Shown here in pieces: positions 25,933-35,639 of a stretch of DNA of 64,000 nt; the stretch's first letter is position 1, and every line of letters begins with the position of its first letter. The notes beneath the pieces were generated by a model. That model made no database searches. It saw nothing but the letters and a program-made list of their open reading frames with translations, and was not told the origin of the DNA. Source of the DNA: Mesorhizobium ciceri biovar biserrulae WSM1271 (GTDB lineage Bacteria > Pseudomonadota > Alphaproteobacteria > Rhizobiales > Rhizobiaceae); the NCBI RefSeq assembly GCF_000185905.1, contig NC_014923.1:3619501-3683500 (forward strand). Direction: 5' to 3'. Position numbers and translations under genes: made by a program.

Positions 25933-26232
25933 TCAGTTCGCGATCGGCTCCGTCGGCACCATGCTGGGCGCCGGCGTCGAGATCGGCGTGACATGGGGGT
26001 GTGGCGCCAGCGTGTTTTCCGGGCAGCTATCCCCGATCTTCGTCCACGAGGTGTTGTTGAGCACCATATCGCAGCGGGCCAGATGGCTCTGCTCGGCCAC
26101 CGTCAGGCAGGCGACCTGACCGATCTGGTAGGATTTTCCATTGGCCAAGCATTCCTGGTCGGCAAATGCCGTACCAGGAACGGCCATGGCAAATGCCAGG
26201 CCAATGGGACAAAGATGAAATCGTGTGCTCAT
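25933..26232 (-). CDS. Small secreted hypothetical protein with paired cysteines
   Basis: A 99-aa protein with a signal peptide (ending GTAFA) and a short mature domain containing four cysteines (QECLANG, VACLTV, RCDMV, DSCPEN), likely two disulphides, then a proline-rich tail (PHPHVTPISTPAP). It is probably periplasmic. No family is recognised. It lies convergent to exoR and upstream of nothing obvious. Confidence 0.65.
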   Translation of the reverse strand: MSTRFHLCPIGLAFAMAVPGTAFADQECLANGKSYQIGQVACLTVAEQSHLARCDMVLNNTSWTKIGDSCPENTLAPHPHVTPISTPAPSMVPTEPIAN

Positions 26233-26321
26233 GGAACCCCAGCCGCCATGCTGGTCTGCAATGAACGGCGCGAAATGTGGCGATATGAGGGTTCAGCGCA
26301 GACGGGCCCGGCGAGGTTCTC

Positions 26322-27116
26322 TCAAGCCGGCTGAAGCGCGAGATCGATCGCCACCGGGACATGGTCGGACGGTTTTTCCCAAGCGCGCACATGCTTTTCG
26401 ATAGAGGCCGATGAGAATCGGTTGGCGGCTTCCGGCGACAAAAGCAGGTGGTCGATACGGATGCCGTTGTTCTTCTGCCAGGCGCCGGCCTGATAGTCCC
26501 AGAACGTATAGGTGTCGCGCGCGTCGGTGACCGCGCGCACCGCCTCGGTGAAACCAAGATTGAGCAGCCGACGGAAGGCCTGTCGCGTCTGCGGCTGGAA
26601 CAGGGCGTCGCCCAGCCAGTTCTCCGGAAACCGTGCGTCGATCGGCTCGGGAATGACGTTGTAGTCGCCGGCGAGCACCAGAGCCTCCTCAAGTCTCAGC
26701 CGTTCTTCGGCCCAGCGCTCAAGCCGCGCCATCCAGGACAGCTTGTAAGGAAACTTCTTCTCGTCATCGATCGGATTGCCGTTCGGCAGATAGAGCGAGG
26801 CGACACGCAAGGCGCCCTTGTCGGTTGAGAACACGCCTTCGATGAAACGCGCCTGTTCATCGGCATCGTCGCCGGGCAGGCCCCTGATCACCTCGTCGAA
26901 GCGCAGCTTCGACAACAGCGCGACGCCGTTGAAACCCTTTTGGCCGTGAGTTTCGACATTGTAGCCAAGCGCCTCGATCTCGGCGCGCGGGAACTGCTCG
27001 TCGACCGTCTTGATCTCCTGCAGGCAGACGATGTCGGGTGCGCTCTCGGTCAGCCAATGGGTCAGGTTGCCGATGCGGGCGCGGACACCGTTGATGTTCC
27101 AGGTGACGATTTTCAT
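26322..27116 (-). CDS. xth: Exodeoxyribonuclease III (AP endonuclease)
   Basis: A 264-aa EEP-fold nuclease. The motifs are MKIVTWNINGVRAR at the start, CLQEIK with the metal-binding Glu, DYNVIPEPID (Asp/Asn pair), RIDHLLLSP, and the C-terminal SDHVPVAIDL catalytic His. It repairs abasic and 3'-blocked DNA. The start at 27116 begins the conserved strand; the longer frame upstream is not conserved-looking. Its start lies 17 bases downstream of the stop of the VOC gene, which precedes it on the minus strand. Confidence 0.95.
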   Translation of the reverse strand: MKIVTWNINGVRARIGNLTHWLTESAPDIVCLQEIKTVDEQFPRAEIEALGYNVETHGQKGFNGVALLSKLRFDEVIRGLPGDDADEQARFIEGVFSTDKGALRVASLYLPNGNPIDDEKKFPYKLSWMARLERWAEERLRLEEALVLAGDYNVIPEPIDARFPENWLGDALFQPQTRQAFRRLLNLGFTEAVRAVTDARDTYTFWDYQAGAWQKNNGIRIDHLLLSPEAANRFSSASIEKHVRAWEKPSDHVPVAIDLALQPA

Positions 27117-27133
27117 GGCGGTCTCGATGCTGT

Positions 27134-27529
27134 TCAGTTGGGCTCTTGCGGCGGATGGCGTTCGACGAGGCCGATCGTATTGCCAGCCGGGTCCTTTAGG
27201 AAGGCCATCCATTCGCTTTCCCCCGCTGGACCGAACTGGCCGTCCGTGTCGCGATGGACAAGCGTTGGCGGCGCGGTGAAAGGCACGCCGGCGGCAGCAG
27301 CCGAGGCATGGAACTGATCAAGGCCTGATATGTCGAGATAGACGGTTCCGGCCGGTACGCCGTCGGTGAACAGCAGCCTGATTTCTCCGGCCATGATGAA
27401 GGCGATGCCCGGCGGATCGAAGCGTGCATGGACGGCCATGCCAAGCACGTCGCGCCAGAAAGCCAGCGTCACGTCGAGATCACGGCCAGCCGACAGCGCG
27501 ATCTGACGGACCGCACCGATGGCAGGCAT
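27134..27529 (-). CDS. VOC (glyoxalase/bleomycin-resistance) family protein
   Basis: A 131-aa protein with two beta-alpha-beta-beta-beta modules. It begins IGAVRQIALSAGRDLDVTLA, has FWRDVLGMAVHARFDPPG, and ends with EWMAFLKDPAGNTIGLVERH, the canonical VOC closing strand with a metal-binding Glu. Substrate unknown. It lies 1 base downstream of the erpA-type gene stop and just upstream of xth, so the three form a likely operon on the minus strand. Confidence 0.85.
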   Translation of the reverse strand: MPAIGAVRQIALSAGRDLDVTLAFWRDVLGMAVHARFDPPGIAFIMAGEIRLLFTDGVPAGTVYLDISGLDQFHASAAAAGVPFTAPPTLVHRDTDGQFGPAGESEWMAFLKDPAGNTIGLVERHPPQEPN

Positions 27530-27530
27530 T

Positions 27531-27878
27531 CTATATGGAGAAACTCGTGCCGCAGCCGCAGGAGGCGACGGCGTTCGGATTGCGGATCTGGAACGACTGG
27601 CCCATCAGATCGTCGACGAAATCGATCACAGAGCCGCCCATATAGACCAGCGACAAATCGTCGATCAGCACGGTGGCGCCGTCCTTCTCGATGGCGACGT
27701 CGTCGTCGTTGCGCGTATCGACCAGATCGAACTTGTAGGAGAAGCCCGAGCAGCCGCCGCCTTCGACCGAAACGCGCAGCGCCGTCTTGCCGGCTTCGTT
27801 CGAGACAATCCTGGCGATCCGCTTGGCGGCGGCCTCGGTCATATCGACTTTCATGGCAGTCTTGGCATCAGCGCCCAT
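27531..27878 (-). CDS. erpA: A-type iron-sulphur carrier, ErpA/IscA family
   Basis: A 115-aa A-type carrier with the three conserved cysteines: Cys43 in GGGCSGFSYKF and Cys107/Cys109 in ASCGCGTSF. It delivers [4Fe-4S] or [2Fe-2S] clusters to apoproteins. The ATG at 27878 has AAGGTGA upstream; an earlier frame to 27932 gives a poor extension. It is divergent from the dGTPase gene, with about 90 bases shared for promoters, and heads the erpA-VOC-xth unit. Confidence 0.92.
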   Translation of the reverse strand: MGADAKTAMKVDMTEAAAKRIARIVSNEAGKTALRVSVEGGGCSGFSYKFDLVDTRNDDDVAIEKDGATVLIDDLSLVYMGGSVIDFVDDLMGQSFQIRNPNAVASCGCGTSFSI

Positions 27879-27968
27879 GGGCGTCACCTTGCTTTCGGTT
27901 TCACATGATAGGTATGAAGCGCGAGGGGCCAAGTCAACCTGGCTAAGTCAAACGCGGCAGCATCAGCC

Positions 27969-29183
27969 ATGACCAGTGAGTTGGGCGACATCGGATTCGG
28001 CTATCGGCCACGCGCCGCCTATGCCTGCGATCCGGCAAACTCGCGCGGACGGCTGTTCGACGAGGTGGAGAGCCCGACCCGCACGCCATTCCAGCGTGAC
28101 CGTGACCGCATCATCCATTCGACGGCCTTCCGGCGGCTGAAGCACAAGACGCAGGTCTTCATCGCCCATGAAGGCGACCACTATCGCACCCGGCTGACCC
28201 ATTCGATCGAAGTGGCGCAGATAGCGCGCGCCCTGGCACGGGCGCTGCGCGGCGACGAGGATCTGGCCGAGGCGGTGGCGCTGGTGCATGATTTCGGCCA
28301 CACGCCCTTCGGCCACACCGGCGAGGACGCGCTCAACGAGAAGATGGCCGCCTGGGGCGGCTTCGACCACAACGCCCAATCGCTACGCATCGTGACAAGG
28401 CTGGAGGCGCGCTACGCCGAATTCGACGGGCTCAACCTGACCTGGGAAACGCTGGAAGGCCTGGTCAAGCACAATGGGCCGCTGACGGATGCCAACGGCA
28501 AGGGTCTGAAAGGGCCGGTGCCACAGGCGATCCGTGATTATTCGCAACTGCACGATCTCGAACTCGACCGGTTCGCCGGCATCGAGGCGCAATGCGCGGC
28601 GATCGCCGACGATATCGCCTACAACACGCATGACATCGACGACGGGTTGAGGGCAGGGCTCTTGACGCTGGACATGCTGGAGACGGTTTCGCTGCCCGGA
28701 ACGATCCTGAAAGGCGTGCGCGAACGCTATCCCTCCCTCGATGCCGTGCGCACCGGCCACGAACTGATGCGGCGGCAGATAACGGCCATGGTCGAGGACG
28801 TGATCAGGTCGACGACCGCCAATCTCGATCGCATCAGGCCGCCGAGCGCCGATGCAGTGAGGGCAGCTGGCGAGACGATGGTGGTTTTCTCGGCCGAAAT
28901 GGCTGCCCTGGAGAAGGAACTGAAGGCCTTTCTGTACAAGCACCTCTACCGGCACGCGGAGGTTATGCGGGTGCGCGCGGATGCCGAGCAGATCGTCAAG
29001 GATCTGTTCGACGCCTATTTCGCCGATCCGCGCGCCATGCCGGATGGCTGGCGCGAGGGGCTGGATCGGGCCGATGATCGCATCAAGGCGCGCAGCGTCG
29101 CCGACTTCCTGGCGGGTATGACCGACACCTACGCGCTCAAGGAACACCGGCGTTTGTTTGACCATACGCCTGAATTGGGCTAG
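27969..29183 (+). CDS. dgt: Deoxyguanosinetriphosphate triphosphohydrolase-like protein
   Basis: A 404-aa HD-domain dNTP triphosphohydrolase (type 2, ~400 aa). The metal-binding set is visible as HYRTRLTHSIEVAQIAR, then VALVHDFGHTPFGHTGE, and later ADDIAYNTHDIDDGLR. It hydrolyses dNTPs to nucleosides and triphosphate, adjusting nucleotide pools. It is followed closely by argS, a conserved rhizobial arrangement. Confidence 0.93.
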   Translation: MTSELGDIGFGYRPRAAYACDPANSRGRLFDEVESPTRTPFQRDRDRIIHSTAFRRLKHKTQVFIAHEGDHYRTRLTHSIEVAQIARALARALRGDEDLAEAVALVHDFGHTPFGHTGEDALNEKMAAWGGFDHNAQSLRIVTRLEARYAEFDGLNLTWETLEGLVKHNGPLTDANGKGLKGPVPQAIRDYSQLHDLELDRFAGIEAQCAAIADDIAYNTHDIDDGLRAGLLTLDMLETVSLPGTILKGVRERYPSLDAVRTGHELMRRQITAMVEDVIRSTTANLDRIRPPSADAVRAAGETMVVFSAEMAALEKELKAFLYKHLYRHAEVMRVRADAEQIVKDLFDAYFADPRAMPDGWREGLDRADDRIKARSVADFLAGMTDTYALKEHRRLFDHTPELG

Positions 29184-29258
29184 GGCGGGCTCGATTTTGC
29201 CGGCCAACGAGCCGGATTCGCTGCAAAGCCGCCAGAGCCAGACCCCAGAGTCACACAA

Positions 29259-31016
29259 ATGAACATCTTCGCCGATTTCACCGCGCGAATCATAAAAGCC
29301 GTCGAAGCGCTTGATCTGAAAGACAAAGACGGCATTTCGCCTGACCTGTCGCGCATTGCCGTTGAGCCGCCGCGCGACGCCAGCCATGGCGACCTGGCGA
29401 CCAATGCGGCGATGGTGCTGGCCAAGCCGACCGGCCAGAACCCGCGCGCGCTGGCCGAAAGACTGGCGCAGGCTCTGCGCGACGACAAGGATGTCGCGGC
29501 AACAGAGGTGGCCGGCCCCGGTTTCGTCAATCTCAGGCTGAAGGACGGCTTCTGGCAGACACATCTGACCGCACTGCTCGGCGAGGGCCGCAACTATGGC
29601 CGCTCGACGGTTGGCGGCGGCAGGAAGACCAATGTCGAATATGTCTCGGCCAATCCGACCGGACCGATGCATGTCGGCCATTGCCGGGGTGCTGTCGTCG
29701 GCGACGCACTTGCCAATCTGATGGCCTTCGCCGGTTACGACGTGACCAAGGAATACGTCATCAACGACGCCGGCTCGCAGATCGACGTGCTCGGCCGTTC
29801 CGCATTCCTGCGTTACCGCGAAGCGCTGGGTGACGACATCGGCGAGATTCCGGCCGGGCTTTATCCGGGCGATTACCTGGTGCCAGTCGGCCAGGCGCTG
29901 GTCGCGGAATTCGGCCGCTCGCTGCTGCAGATGCCCGATGACGAGGCGCTCGCCATCGTCAAGGATCGCACCATCGATGCGATGATGGCGATGATCCGCG
30001 AGGACCTGGCGATGCTCAACGTGCATCACGACGTGTTCTTCTCCGAGCGCACGCTGCACGCCGACAATGCCAGGAAGATCCGCTCCGCGATCAACGATCT
30101 GACGCTGAAGGGCCATATCTACAAGGGCAAGCTGCCGCCGCCCAAGGGCGAGAAACCCGACGATTGGGAGGACCGCGAGCAGACGCTGTTCCGCTCGACC
30201 GCGGTCGGCGACGACATGGACCGGGCGCTGGTCAAGTCGGACGGCTCATTCACCTATTTCGCCGCCGACGTTGCCTATCTCAAGGACAAGGTCGATCGCG
30301 GCTTCGTCGACCTGATCTACGTGCTCGGCGCCGACCATGGCGGCTACGTCAAGCGGCTGGAAGCCCTGGCGCGGGCGATTGCCGGCGAAGAGGTCAAGCT
30401 CACCGTGCTGCTTTGCAATCTGGTCAAGCTGTTTCGCGAGGGCGAACCGGTGCGCATGTCGAAGCGGTCTGGCGATTTCGTGACGCTGCGCGAAGTGGTG
30501 GAGGAGGTGGGCCGCGACGCGATCCGCTTCATGATGCTCTATCGCAAGAACGATGCGCCGCTGGATTTCGATTTCGCCAAGGTGACCGAGCAGTCCAAGG
30601 ACAATCCGGTGTTCTATGTCCAGTACGCCTCGGCGCGCTGTCATTCGGTGTTCCGGCAGGCGAGCGAGCAACTGGGCGAAGCCAATTTCGACCGCAACAG
30701 CTTGGCGTCGGCCGCGGCATTGCTGACCGACGAGGGCGAGATCGGCCTGATCCGCAAGCTTGCCGAATACCCGCGGCTGATCGAGTCCGCCGCCCTTGCG
30801 CTCGAGCCGCATCGGCTGGCATTTTACCTCTATGATCTGGCTTCCAGCTTCCACGGGCACTGGAACCGTGGCACGGATAATCCGGACTTACGTTTTGTTA
30901 AGGTTAACGACCGACAATTGACGCATGCCAGACTAGGGCTGGTGCAGGCTGTTTCGGACGTTTTGACGTCCGGCCTGACGTTGATCGGGGCCGCCGCGCC
31001 CACTGAAATGCGTTAG
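29259..31016 (+). CDS. argS: Arginyl-tRNA synthetase
   Basis: A 585-aa class I synthetase. The HIGH motif is HVGH (in SANPTGPMHVGHC, near residue 136), the N-terminal additional domain (Add-1) is present (residues ~1-110), and the degenerate KMSKS appears as RMSKRSGDFVTL. The C-terminal DALR anticodon domain ends LGLVQAVSDVLTSGLTLIG. It lies between dgt and the SPOR protein. Confidence 0.97.
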   Translation: MNIFADFTARIIKAVEALDLKDKDGISPDLSRIAVEPPRDASHGDLATNAAMVLAKPTGQNPRALAERLAQALRDDKDVAATEVAGPGFVNLRLKDGFWQTHLTALLGEGRNYGRSTVGGGRKTNVEYVSANPTGPMHVGHCRGAVVGDALANLMAFAGYDVTKEYVINDAGSQIDVLGRSAFLRYREALGDDIGEIPAGLYPGDYLVPVGQALVAEFGRSLLQMPDDEALAIVKDRTIDAMMAMIREDLAMLNVHHDVFFSERTLHADNARKIRSAINDLTLKGHIYKGKLPPPKGEKPDDWEDREQTLFRSTAVGDDMDRALVKSDGSFTYFAADVAYLKDKVDRGFVDLIYVLGADHGGYVKRLEALARAIAGEEVKLTVLLCNLVKLFREGEPVRMSKRSGDFVTLREVVEEVGRDAIRFMMLYRKNDAPLDFDFAKVTEQSKDNPVFYVQYASARCHSVFRQASEQLGEANFDRNSLASAAALLTDEGEIGLIRKLAEYPRLIESAALALEPHRLAFYLYDLASSFHGHWNRGTDNPDLRFVKVNDRQLTHARLGLVQAVSDVLTSGLTLIGAAAPTEMR

Positions 31017-31119
31017 GTTTGACTAAATAACCTGTCACCTTTTGCCCACATTGCGCTGGTAAGGGCCAACCCTACGCGACGTCCATGGCGTCCGAATGAG
31101 TGCGAGTTCGGGAACAATA

Positions 31120-34100
31120 ATGGCAGACAGAACCCAGCTGAGAGTAGCCGACAACAACGACATCGCTGAGGATGATCCGTTCGCGGAACTGACCAGGATC
31201 ATGGGATTCGACCCGCGCCAGCCGGTCAGGCCGCAATCGCCCGCCCAGCCGCAGGCCCCAGCCGCCGATCACGGGCTCGAAGAGGGCGATTTCGATATCG
31301 ATCTCGAGAAAGAAATGATGGGCGAGTTCGGCGCTGACGACAGCGACGCCGCTCCGGTTGTTCAGGCTCATGAGCCGACTTTCGTGCATGAGCCGGCATT
31401 CGAAGCGGCTGACGCCAGCGCGATGGACGACGAGCTTTCGGTGTCGCTCGACGACGATTTCGAACTGGACATGGCTGAGATCGACGACCACGTCGCCGGC
31501 GCCAGCCATGCGGTCGCCGCTGAAGCCGTGCCGTCCGTCGAGCCCGCTTTCGCGTCCGACATTGGCGATGCCGTCGCCGGTTCGCTCGAGGACGTGTCCC
31601 CCTTCGAGGACGATCAGTCGATGGCGGACGAGCTTGCCGCCTCGCTCGACCAGGACCTTCGGATCGATGAGGAAGCCGAAGAGGCCCTGTACAGCGTTGC
31701 CGATACGCCCGCTTCTGTCGAGCCGGTTGCCTCCGATGACGAATTCGACGATGCGGTGGCAATGTCGCTTGAAGACGAGCTGATGCTCGACGACCATTCG
31801 GCGGCGGAACAGTCATTCATGGCCGCCGATCCCGTCGAGCATGCCATGCCGGAGCAGGCGGCGGCGCTTGACGGCCAGGCAATCTCCGACGAGAGCTTTG
31901 CTGGCCTCGACGATGCCATGGCCGATGTCGACATGGATTTCGACGTTCGCGCGGATGAGCCGATCGCCTTCGACGAGCCGGAAGCGCATGAAGTGCTTGC
32001 CGATGCTGCGGACTCAACAAGCGAGATTTCCAACCCTGAAGGCCTGTCGGACGATGCCTTCGACCTGAACTTTGAAGATTCGTTCGCCGAAACGGTCGAA
32101 GAGCCGGTCGCCGAAGTTGCTGCCGCTACGGTCCAGCCGGCGGCGCCAGAAGCCAATGTCGCGCCGGCGGTGCACGCCCCGATTGCGGACGAACGGAGCC
32201 TGGAAGACGAGTTGAATGCGCTGCTGGGCGCCATGACTTCCCGCACGGCGCCGGCGGCCAGCGAGCCTGTCACGGCTCAGTCGGCTGTCGCTGCCCCGCC
32301 GCCTGTTGCCGAGCCTGCCGAGGAACCGGCCGACCTTGTCGGCGACCTCGACTGGGATCTTGACGAAACCACGCCTGAGCAGAATCGACATGTTGGCACG
32401 GCCCAAGCGGCCGACGCGGATATTGACGATCTTATGCTTGATGAACTCCAGGATCCGAACTCGGACACCATTGGCGATGTCGATTTCGACGATGATGCGT
32501 TGGACGCGGCTTTGGCCCAGGGCCTTGATCCGCGTGACGAAGCCGCTCCCCGGGACAATTCGGCGGATTCTTTCGATTGGCTTGCGGAGCGTTCCCAACC
32601 GACAGAGCCGACGCGTTCGTGGAGCCGCGTGACGCCGGTTCCGCAGCAGCCGTCATTCAGCACGCAGCCTACGTTTAGCGCTCAGCCGGCCGCTTCGGTG
32701 GCATCATCCATGGCCGCAGCGCCGGCAGTCGCCGCCATGACGTCCTATGGTTCGTCCGAGCCGGTCGAAACCTTGGCTCCCGCTGCCCCAGTATCGGCGC
32801 CGCAATCGCGCCAGCCGGCGCGTTACGAAGACATGCCCGATGTCGAGACGGTCGATGTGCCCGAGCGTGTCGTGGCGCTGGCGGACGATCTCGATATCCC
32901 CGAACTGCACTTCGAGGAAGACCAGCCGGCGTCGCCTGGCTATGACGATCTCGATGCCGAGTTCTCCAGCCTTCTCTCCGAGATGAACGCGGTGGAGGTG
33001 ACTGCCGCCCCAGCAAGCAACGCGGCCGGCGCGTCTTACGATGATGGCTCCTATGCCGCGGGCTTCAAGCCGGGCTATGACAGCCTCAAGCCGGGCTATG
33101 ACGGGATCAAGCCGGGCTATGACGGGGTCAAGCCGGGCTATGAGCCGGAAGCGCGAACCTATGCGGCGCGGCCGATGGAAATGTCTGCCCGCGCGGCGCC
33201 GCCCACGGGTTATGCCGACGCCTCGGGCTACGACCTCGACAACCTGCCGGGGAGCCAGCCGGCTTCCCAAGCCGATGATTTCACCGTCGATGAACTCGAC
33301 TACGATCCCGAACTCGACGAGGAGATGGCTGTTCCGGGTCTCGGCGAGCGTGAGGCCGCAAGGCCGTCGCGCGGACGCGGCCTGTTCATCGCCGCGATTG
33401 TCGGCGCGGTCGCGGTCGCGGGCGGTCTCGGTGCCTTTGCGCTGTCCTTTGGCGGCAAGGGCGGCAGCGAAGCGCCCGTCATCGTCAAGGCCGACAACGC
33501 GCCGATCAAGGTCAAGCCGGAGAATCCGGGCGGCGCCGTGGTGCCCAACCAGGACAACAAGGTCTACGACGCGGTCAGGGGCGCCAAGCCCGCCGAGCCG
33601 GTCCAGGAAAAGCTGGTCACCAACACCGAAGAGCCGGTGGACGTGCAGGCGAAGGACCCGGCCCGCGCCATCGATCTTTCGCCGGACCAGAATGCAGCCG
33701 GCGCTGGAACCGATGTCGGCAATGCCGCGCCGATGGCCGGCGCCGCTTTGGCCGACAATACGGCGCCAGCTCCCAAGTCCGAGGACCGCATCGCGCAGGT
33801 GCTGCAGGATGCAGACAAGGGCACAAATGCCGATGTCGTCGCCATTGCACCGCGCAAGGTGAGGACCATGGTGGTCAAGTCGGACGGTTCGCTGGTGCCG
33901 CGTGAAGATCCGGCGGCTCCCGCCGCTCCGCAAGTGGCCGCTACCGAGCCGGTCGATCCGGCGCCGCAGCATGTCGCCCCGGCGGCGCAAGCCGATGCCG
34001 ACCAGACCGGTACCGTGGCGCCTGCCGCCGCCCAGGCGGACGACGAGCCGGCCCTCAAGCCGGTGGCCAAGCCGAAGGCCGAGGCCAAGGCCCAATCGGC

Positions 34101-34467
34101 CAACACGCCGGCAAAGGTTCCGCTCGCGCCGCAGCGTCCGTCCGACCAGCCGGTCGATGTCGTCGGCGAGGTCAAGCCCGATCAGGTTGCGTCCATCGAT
34201 CCGGCATCGACCGCGGCCGGCGGTGGCTCGTGGTCGATGCAGATCGCCTCGCAGCCGACCGTCGAAAGCGCCCAGTCCAGCTATCAGGATCTGCAGCGCC
34301 GCTATGGCAGCGTGCTTGCCGGGCGTACCGCCAACATCGTCAAGGCCGAGATCGCCGGCAAAGGCACGTTCTACCGCGTGCGCGTTCCGGCCCAGTCACG
34401 CAATGACGCGATCAATTTGTGCACCAGCTACAAGGCCGCCGGCGGCAACTGCTTCGTCTCGCGCTAA
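31120..34467 (+). CDS. Large SPOR-domain envelope protein
   Basis: About 1115 residues. The N-terminal ~630 residues are highly acidic and Ala/Pro-rich, with many short acidic DDDF/DLD-type segments, predicted disordered and cytoplasmic. A tandem repeat of KPGYD lies at ~648-675 (nt 33061-33150). One membrane span follows (LFIAAIVGAVAVAGGLGAF, ~755-775), then a long Ala/Pro periplasmic linker and a C-terminal SPOR domain (WSMQIASQPTVESAQ to GNCFVSR, ~1037-1115). SPOR domains bind denuded peptidoglycan glycans at the division septum. It is first of the nagZ-scpA-scpB-tat series. An ATG at 31096 is an alternative start. Confidence 0.9.
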   Translation: MADRTQLRVADNNDIAEDDPFAELTRIMGFDPRQPVRPQSPAQPQAPAADHGLEEGDFDIDLEKEMMGEFGADDSDAAPVVQAHEPTFVHEPAFEAADASAMDDELSVSLDDDFELDMAEIDDHVAGASHAVAAEAVPSVEPAFASDIGDAVAGSLEDVSPFEDDQSMADELAASLDQDLRIDEEAEEALYSVADTPASVEPVASDDEFDDAVAMSLEDELMLDDHSAAEQSFMAADPVEHAMPEQAAALDGQAISDESFAGLDDAMADVDMDFDVRADEPIAFDEPEAHEVLADAADSTSEISNPEGLSDDAFDLNFEDSFAETVEEPVAEVAAATVQPAAPEANVAPAVHAPIADERSLEDELNALLGAMTSRTAPAASEPVTAQSAVAAPPPVAEPAEEPADLVGDLDWDLDETTPEQNRHVGTAQAADADIDDLMLDELQDPNSDTIGDVDFDDDALDAALAQGLDPRDEAAPRDNSADSFDWLAERSQPTEPTRSWSRVTPVPQQPSFSTQPTFSAQPAASVASSMAAAPAVAAMTSYGSSEPVETLAPAAPVSAPQSRQPARYEDMPDVETVDVPERVVALADDLDIPELHFEEDQPASPGYDDLDAEFSSLLSEMNAVEVTAAPASNAAGASYDDGSYAAGFKPGYDSLKPGYDGIKPGYDGVKPGYEPEARTYAARPMEMSARAAPPTGYADASGYDLDNLPGSQPASQADDFTVDELDYDPELDEEMAVPGLGEREAARPSRGRGLFIAAIVGAVAVAGGLGAFALSFGGKGGSEAPVIVKADNAPIKVKPENPGGAVVPNQDNKVYDAVRGAKPAEPVQEKLVTNTEEPVDVQAKDPARAIDLSPDQNAAGAGTDVGNAAPMAGAALADNTAPAPKSEDRIAQVLQDADKGTNADVVAIAPRKVRTMVVKSDGSLVPREDPAAPAAPQVAATEPVDPAPQHVAPAAQADADQTGTVAPAAAQADDEPALKPVAKPKAEAKAQSANTPAKVPLAPQRPSDQPVDVVGEVKPDQVASIDPASTAAGGGSWSMQIASQPTVESAQSSYQDLQRRYGSVLAGRTANIVKAEIAGKGTFYRVRVPAQSRNDAINLCTSYKAAGGNCFVSR

Positions 34468-34600
34468 AGCCGGAGCCAACCGATTGAAAGCCGGCGCGGT
34501 CCACCGCGCCGGCTTTTTTCATGGGGAAAGCAGATCCGGCGTTGCCCTGGATGAATCCCTGGCGATTCCCTTTGATCGCACAAAGCCCTAAACTGCCGAC

Positions 34601-35620
34601 ATGACCGAATCAAAATCCATGATCCTCGGCTGCGCCGGGAAATCGCTCACCCGCGAAGAAATCAATTTCTATCGCAATGAATGCCCGTGGGCCTTCATCC
34701 TGTTTGCACGCAACATCGGCGAGACCGAACAGATCCGCGATCTGGTCGCCGAGATGCGAGACTGCATAGGGCGTCCGGACGCGCTGGTGTTCATCGATCA
34801 GGAAGGCGGCCGTGTGCAGCGCTTGCGGCCGCCGCTGGCGCCGAACTATCCAGCCGGCGGCGCGCTGGGCGCGCTGTGGCGCGACGATCATGATGCCGGC
34901 GCCCGCGCGGCCTGGCTGATGGCGCGGCTGCATGCTTTCGACCTGTTACGCTACGGCATCACAGCCGATTGCCTGCCGGTGCTCGACGTGCCGATCGAAG
35001 GCGCCAGCGATGTCATCGGCGCGCGTGCCTACGGCAAGGACCCGCGACCGGTGATCGAGCTCGGCCGTGCAGCCGCGGAAGGGCTGATATCGGGCGGCGT
35101 GCTGCCGGTCATGAAGCATATTCCGGGCCATGGACGTGCCTTTGCCGACACGCATTTTGAACTGCCAGTGGTCAATGCCTCGCTCAGTGATCTGCAGCGG
35201 CATGATTTCGCCCCGTTCAAGGAGCTTAGCCATCTGCCGATGGCGATGACTGCGCATGTCGTCTACAGCGCGATCGACCCTAACAATCCGGCGACCACCT
35301 CCGGCAAGGTCATCGACGAGATCATCCGGCGCGAAATCGGCTTCGACGGACTGCTGATGAGCGACGACACATCGATGAAGGCACTTTCTGGGGATTTCCC
35401 GACAAAGGCGGCCTCGATCCTTGCGGCGGGCTGCGATCTGGTCCTTCACTGCAACGGCGTTTTCGAGGAGATGGCCGGCATCGCATCGCGCACCACGGGG
35501 CTTGAGGGCACGTCGCTGGAGCGCGCCAAGCGGGCGCTGACCTATATAAAGGACCGTGACACGGTCGAAGAAACCGAAATACGCGCCGAATTCGCCACCT
35601 ACTTCGATGCGGTGGCATAG
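34601..35620 (+). CDS. nagZ: Beta-N-acetylhexosaminidase, GH3
   Basis: A 339-aa cytoplasmic GH3 enzyme. Substrate-binding FIDQEGGRVQRL, the NagZ catalytic loop KHIPGHGRAFADTHFELP (~174-191) and the nucleophile in LLMSDDTSMKAL are all visible. It removes GlcNAc from anhydro-muropeptides in peptidoglycan recycling and thereby can influence AmpC induction. It sits between the SPOR protein and scpA, a conserved rhizobial order. Confidence 0.95.
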   Translation: MTESKSMILGCAGKSLTREEINFYRNECPWAFILFARNIGETEQIRDLVAEMRDCIGRPDALVFIDQEGGRVQRLRPPLAPNYPAGGALGALWRDDHDAGARAAWLMARLHAFDLLRYGITADCLPVLDVPIEGASDVIGARAYGKDPRPVIELGRAAAEGLISGGVLPVMKHIPGHGRAFADTHFELPVVNASLSDLQRHDFAPFKELSHLPMAMTAHVVYSAIDPNNPATTSGKVIDEIIRREIGFDGLLMSDDTSMKALSGDFPTKAASILAAGCDLVLHCNGVFEEMAGIASRTTGLEGTSLERAKRALTYIKDRDTVEETEIRAEFATYFDAVA

Positions 35621-35639
35621 CAAGGGAAAGTGACAGGCA

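Noticed and set aside
28383..30116. 577-codon minus-strand frame across dgt and argS
   Set aside because: It crosses two well-supported genes and has no recognisable domain.
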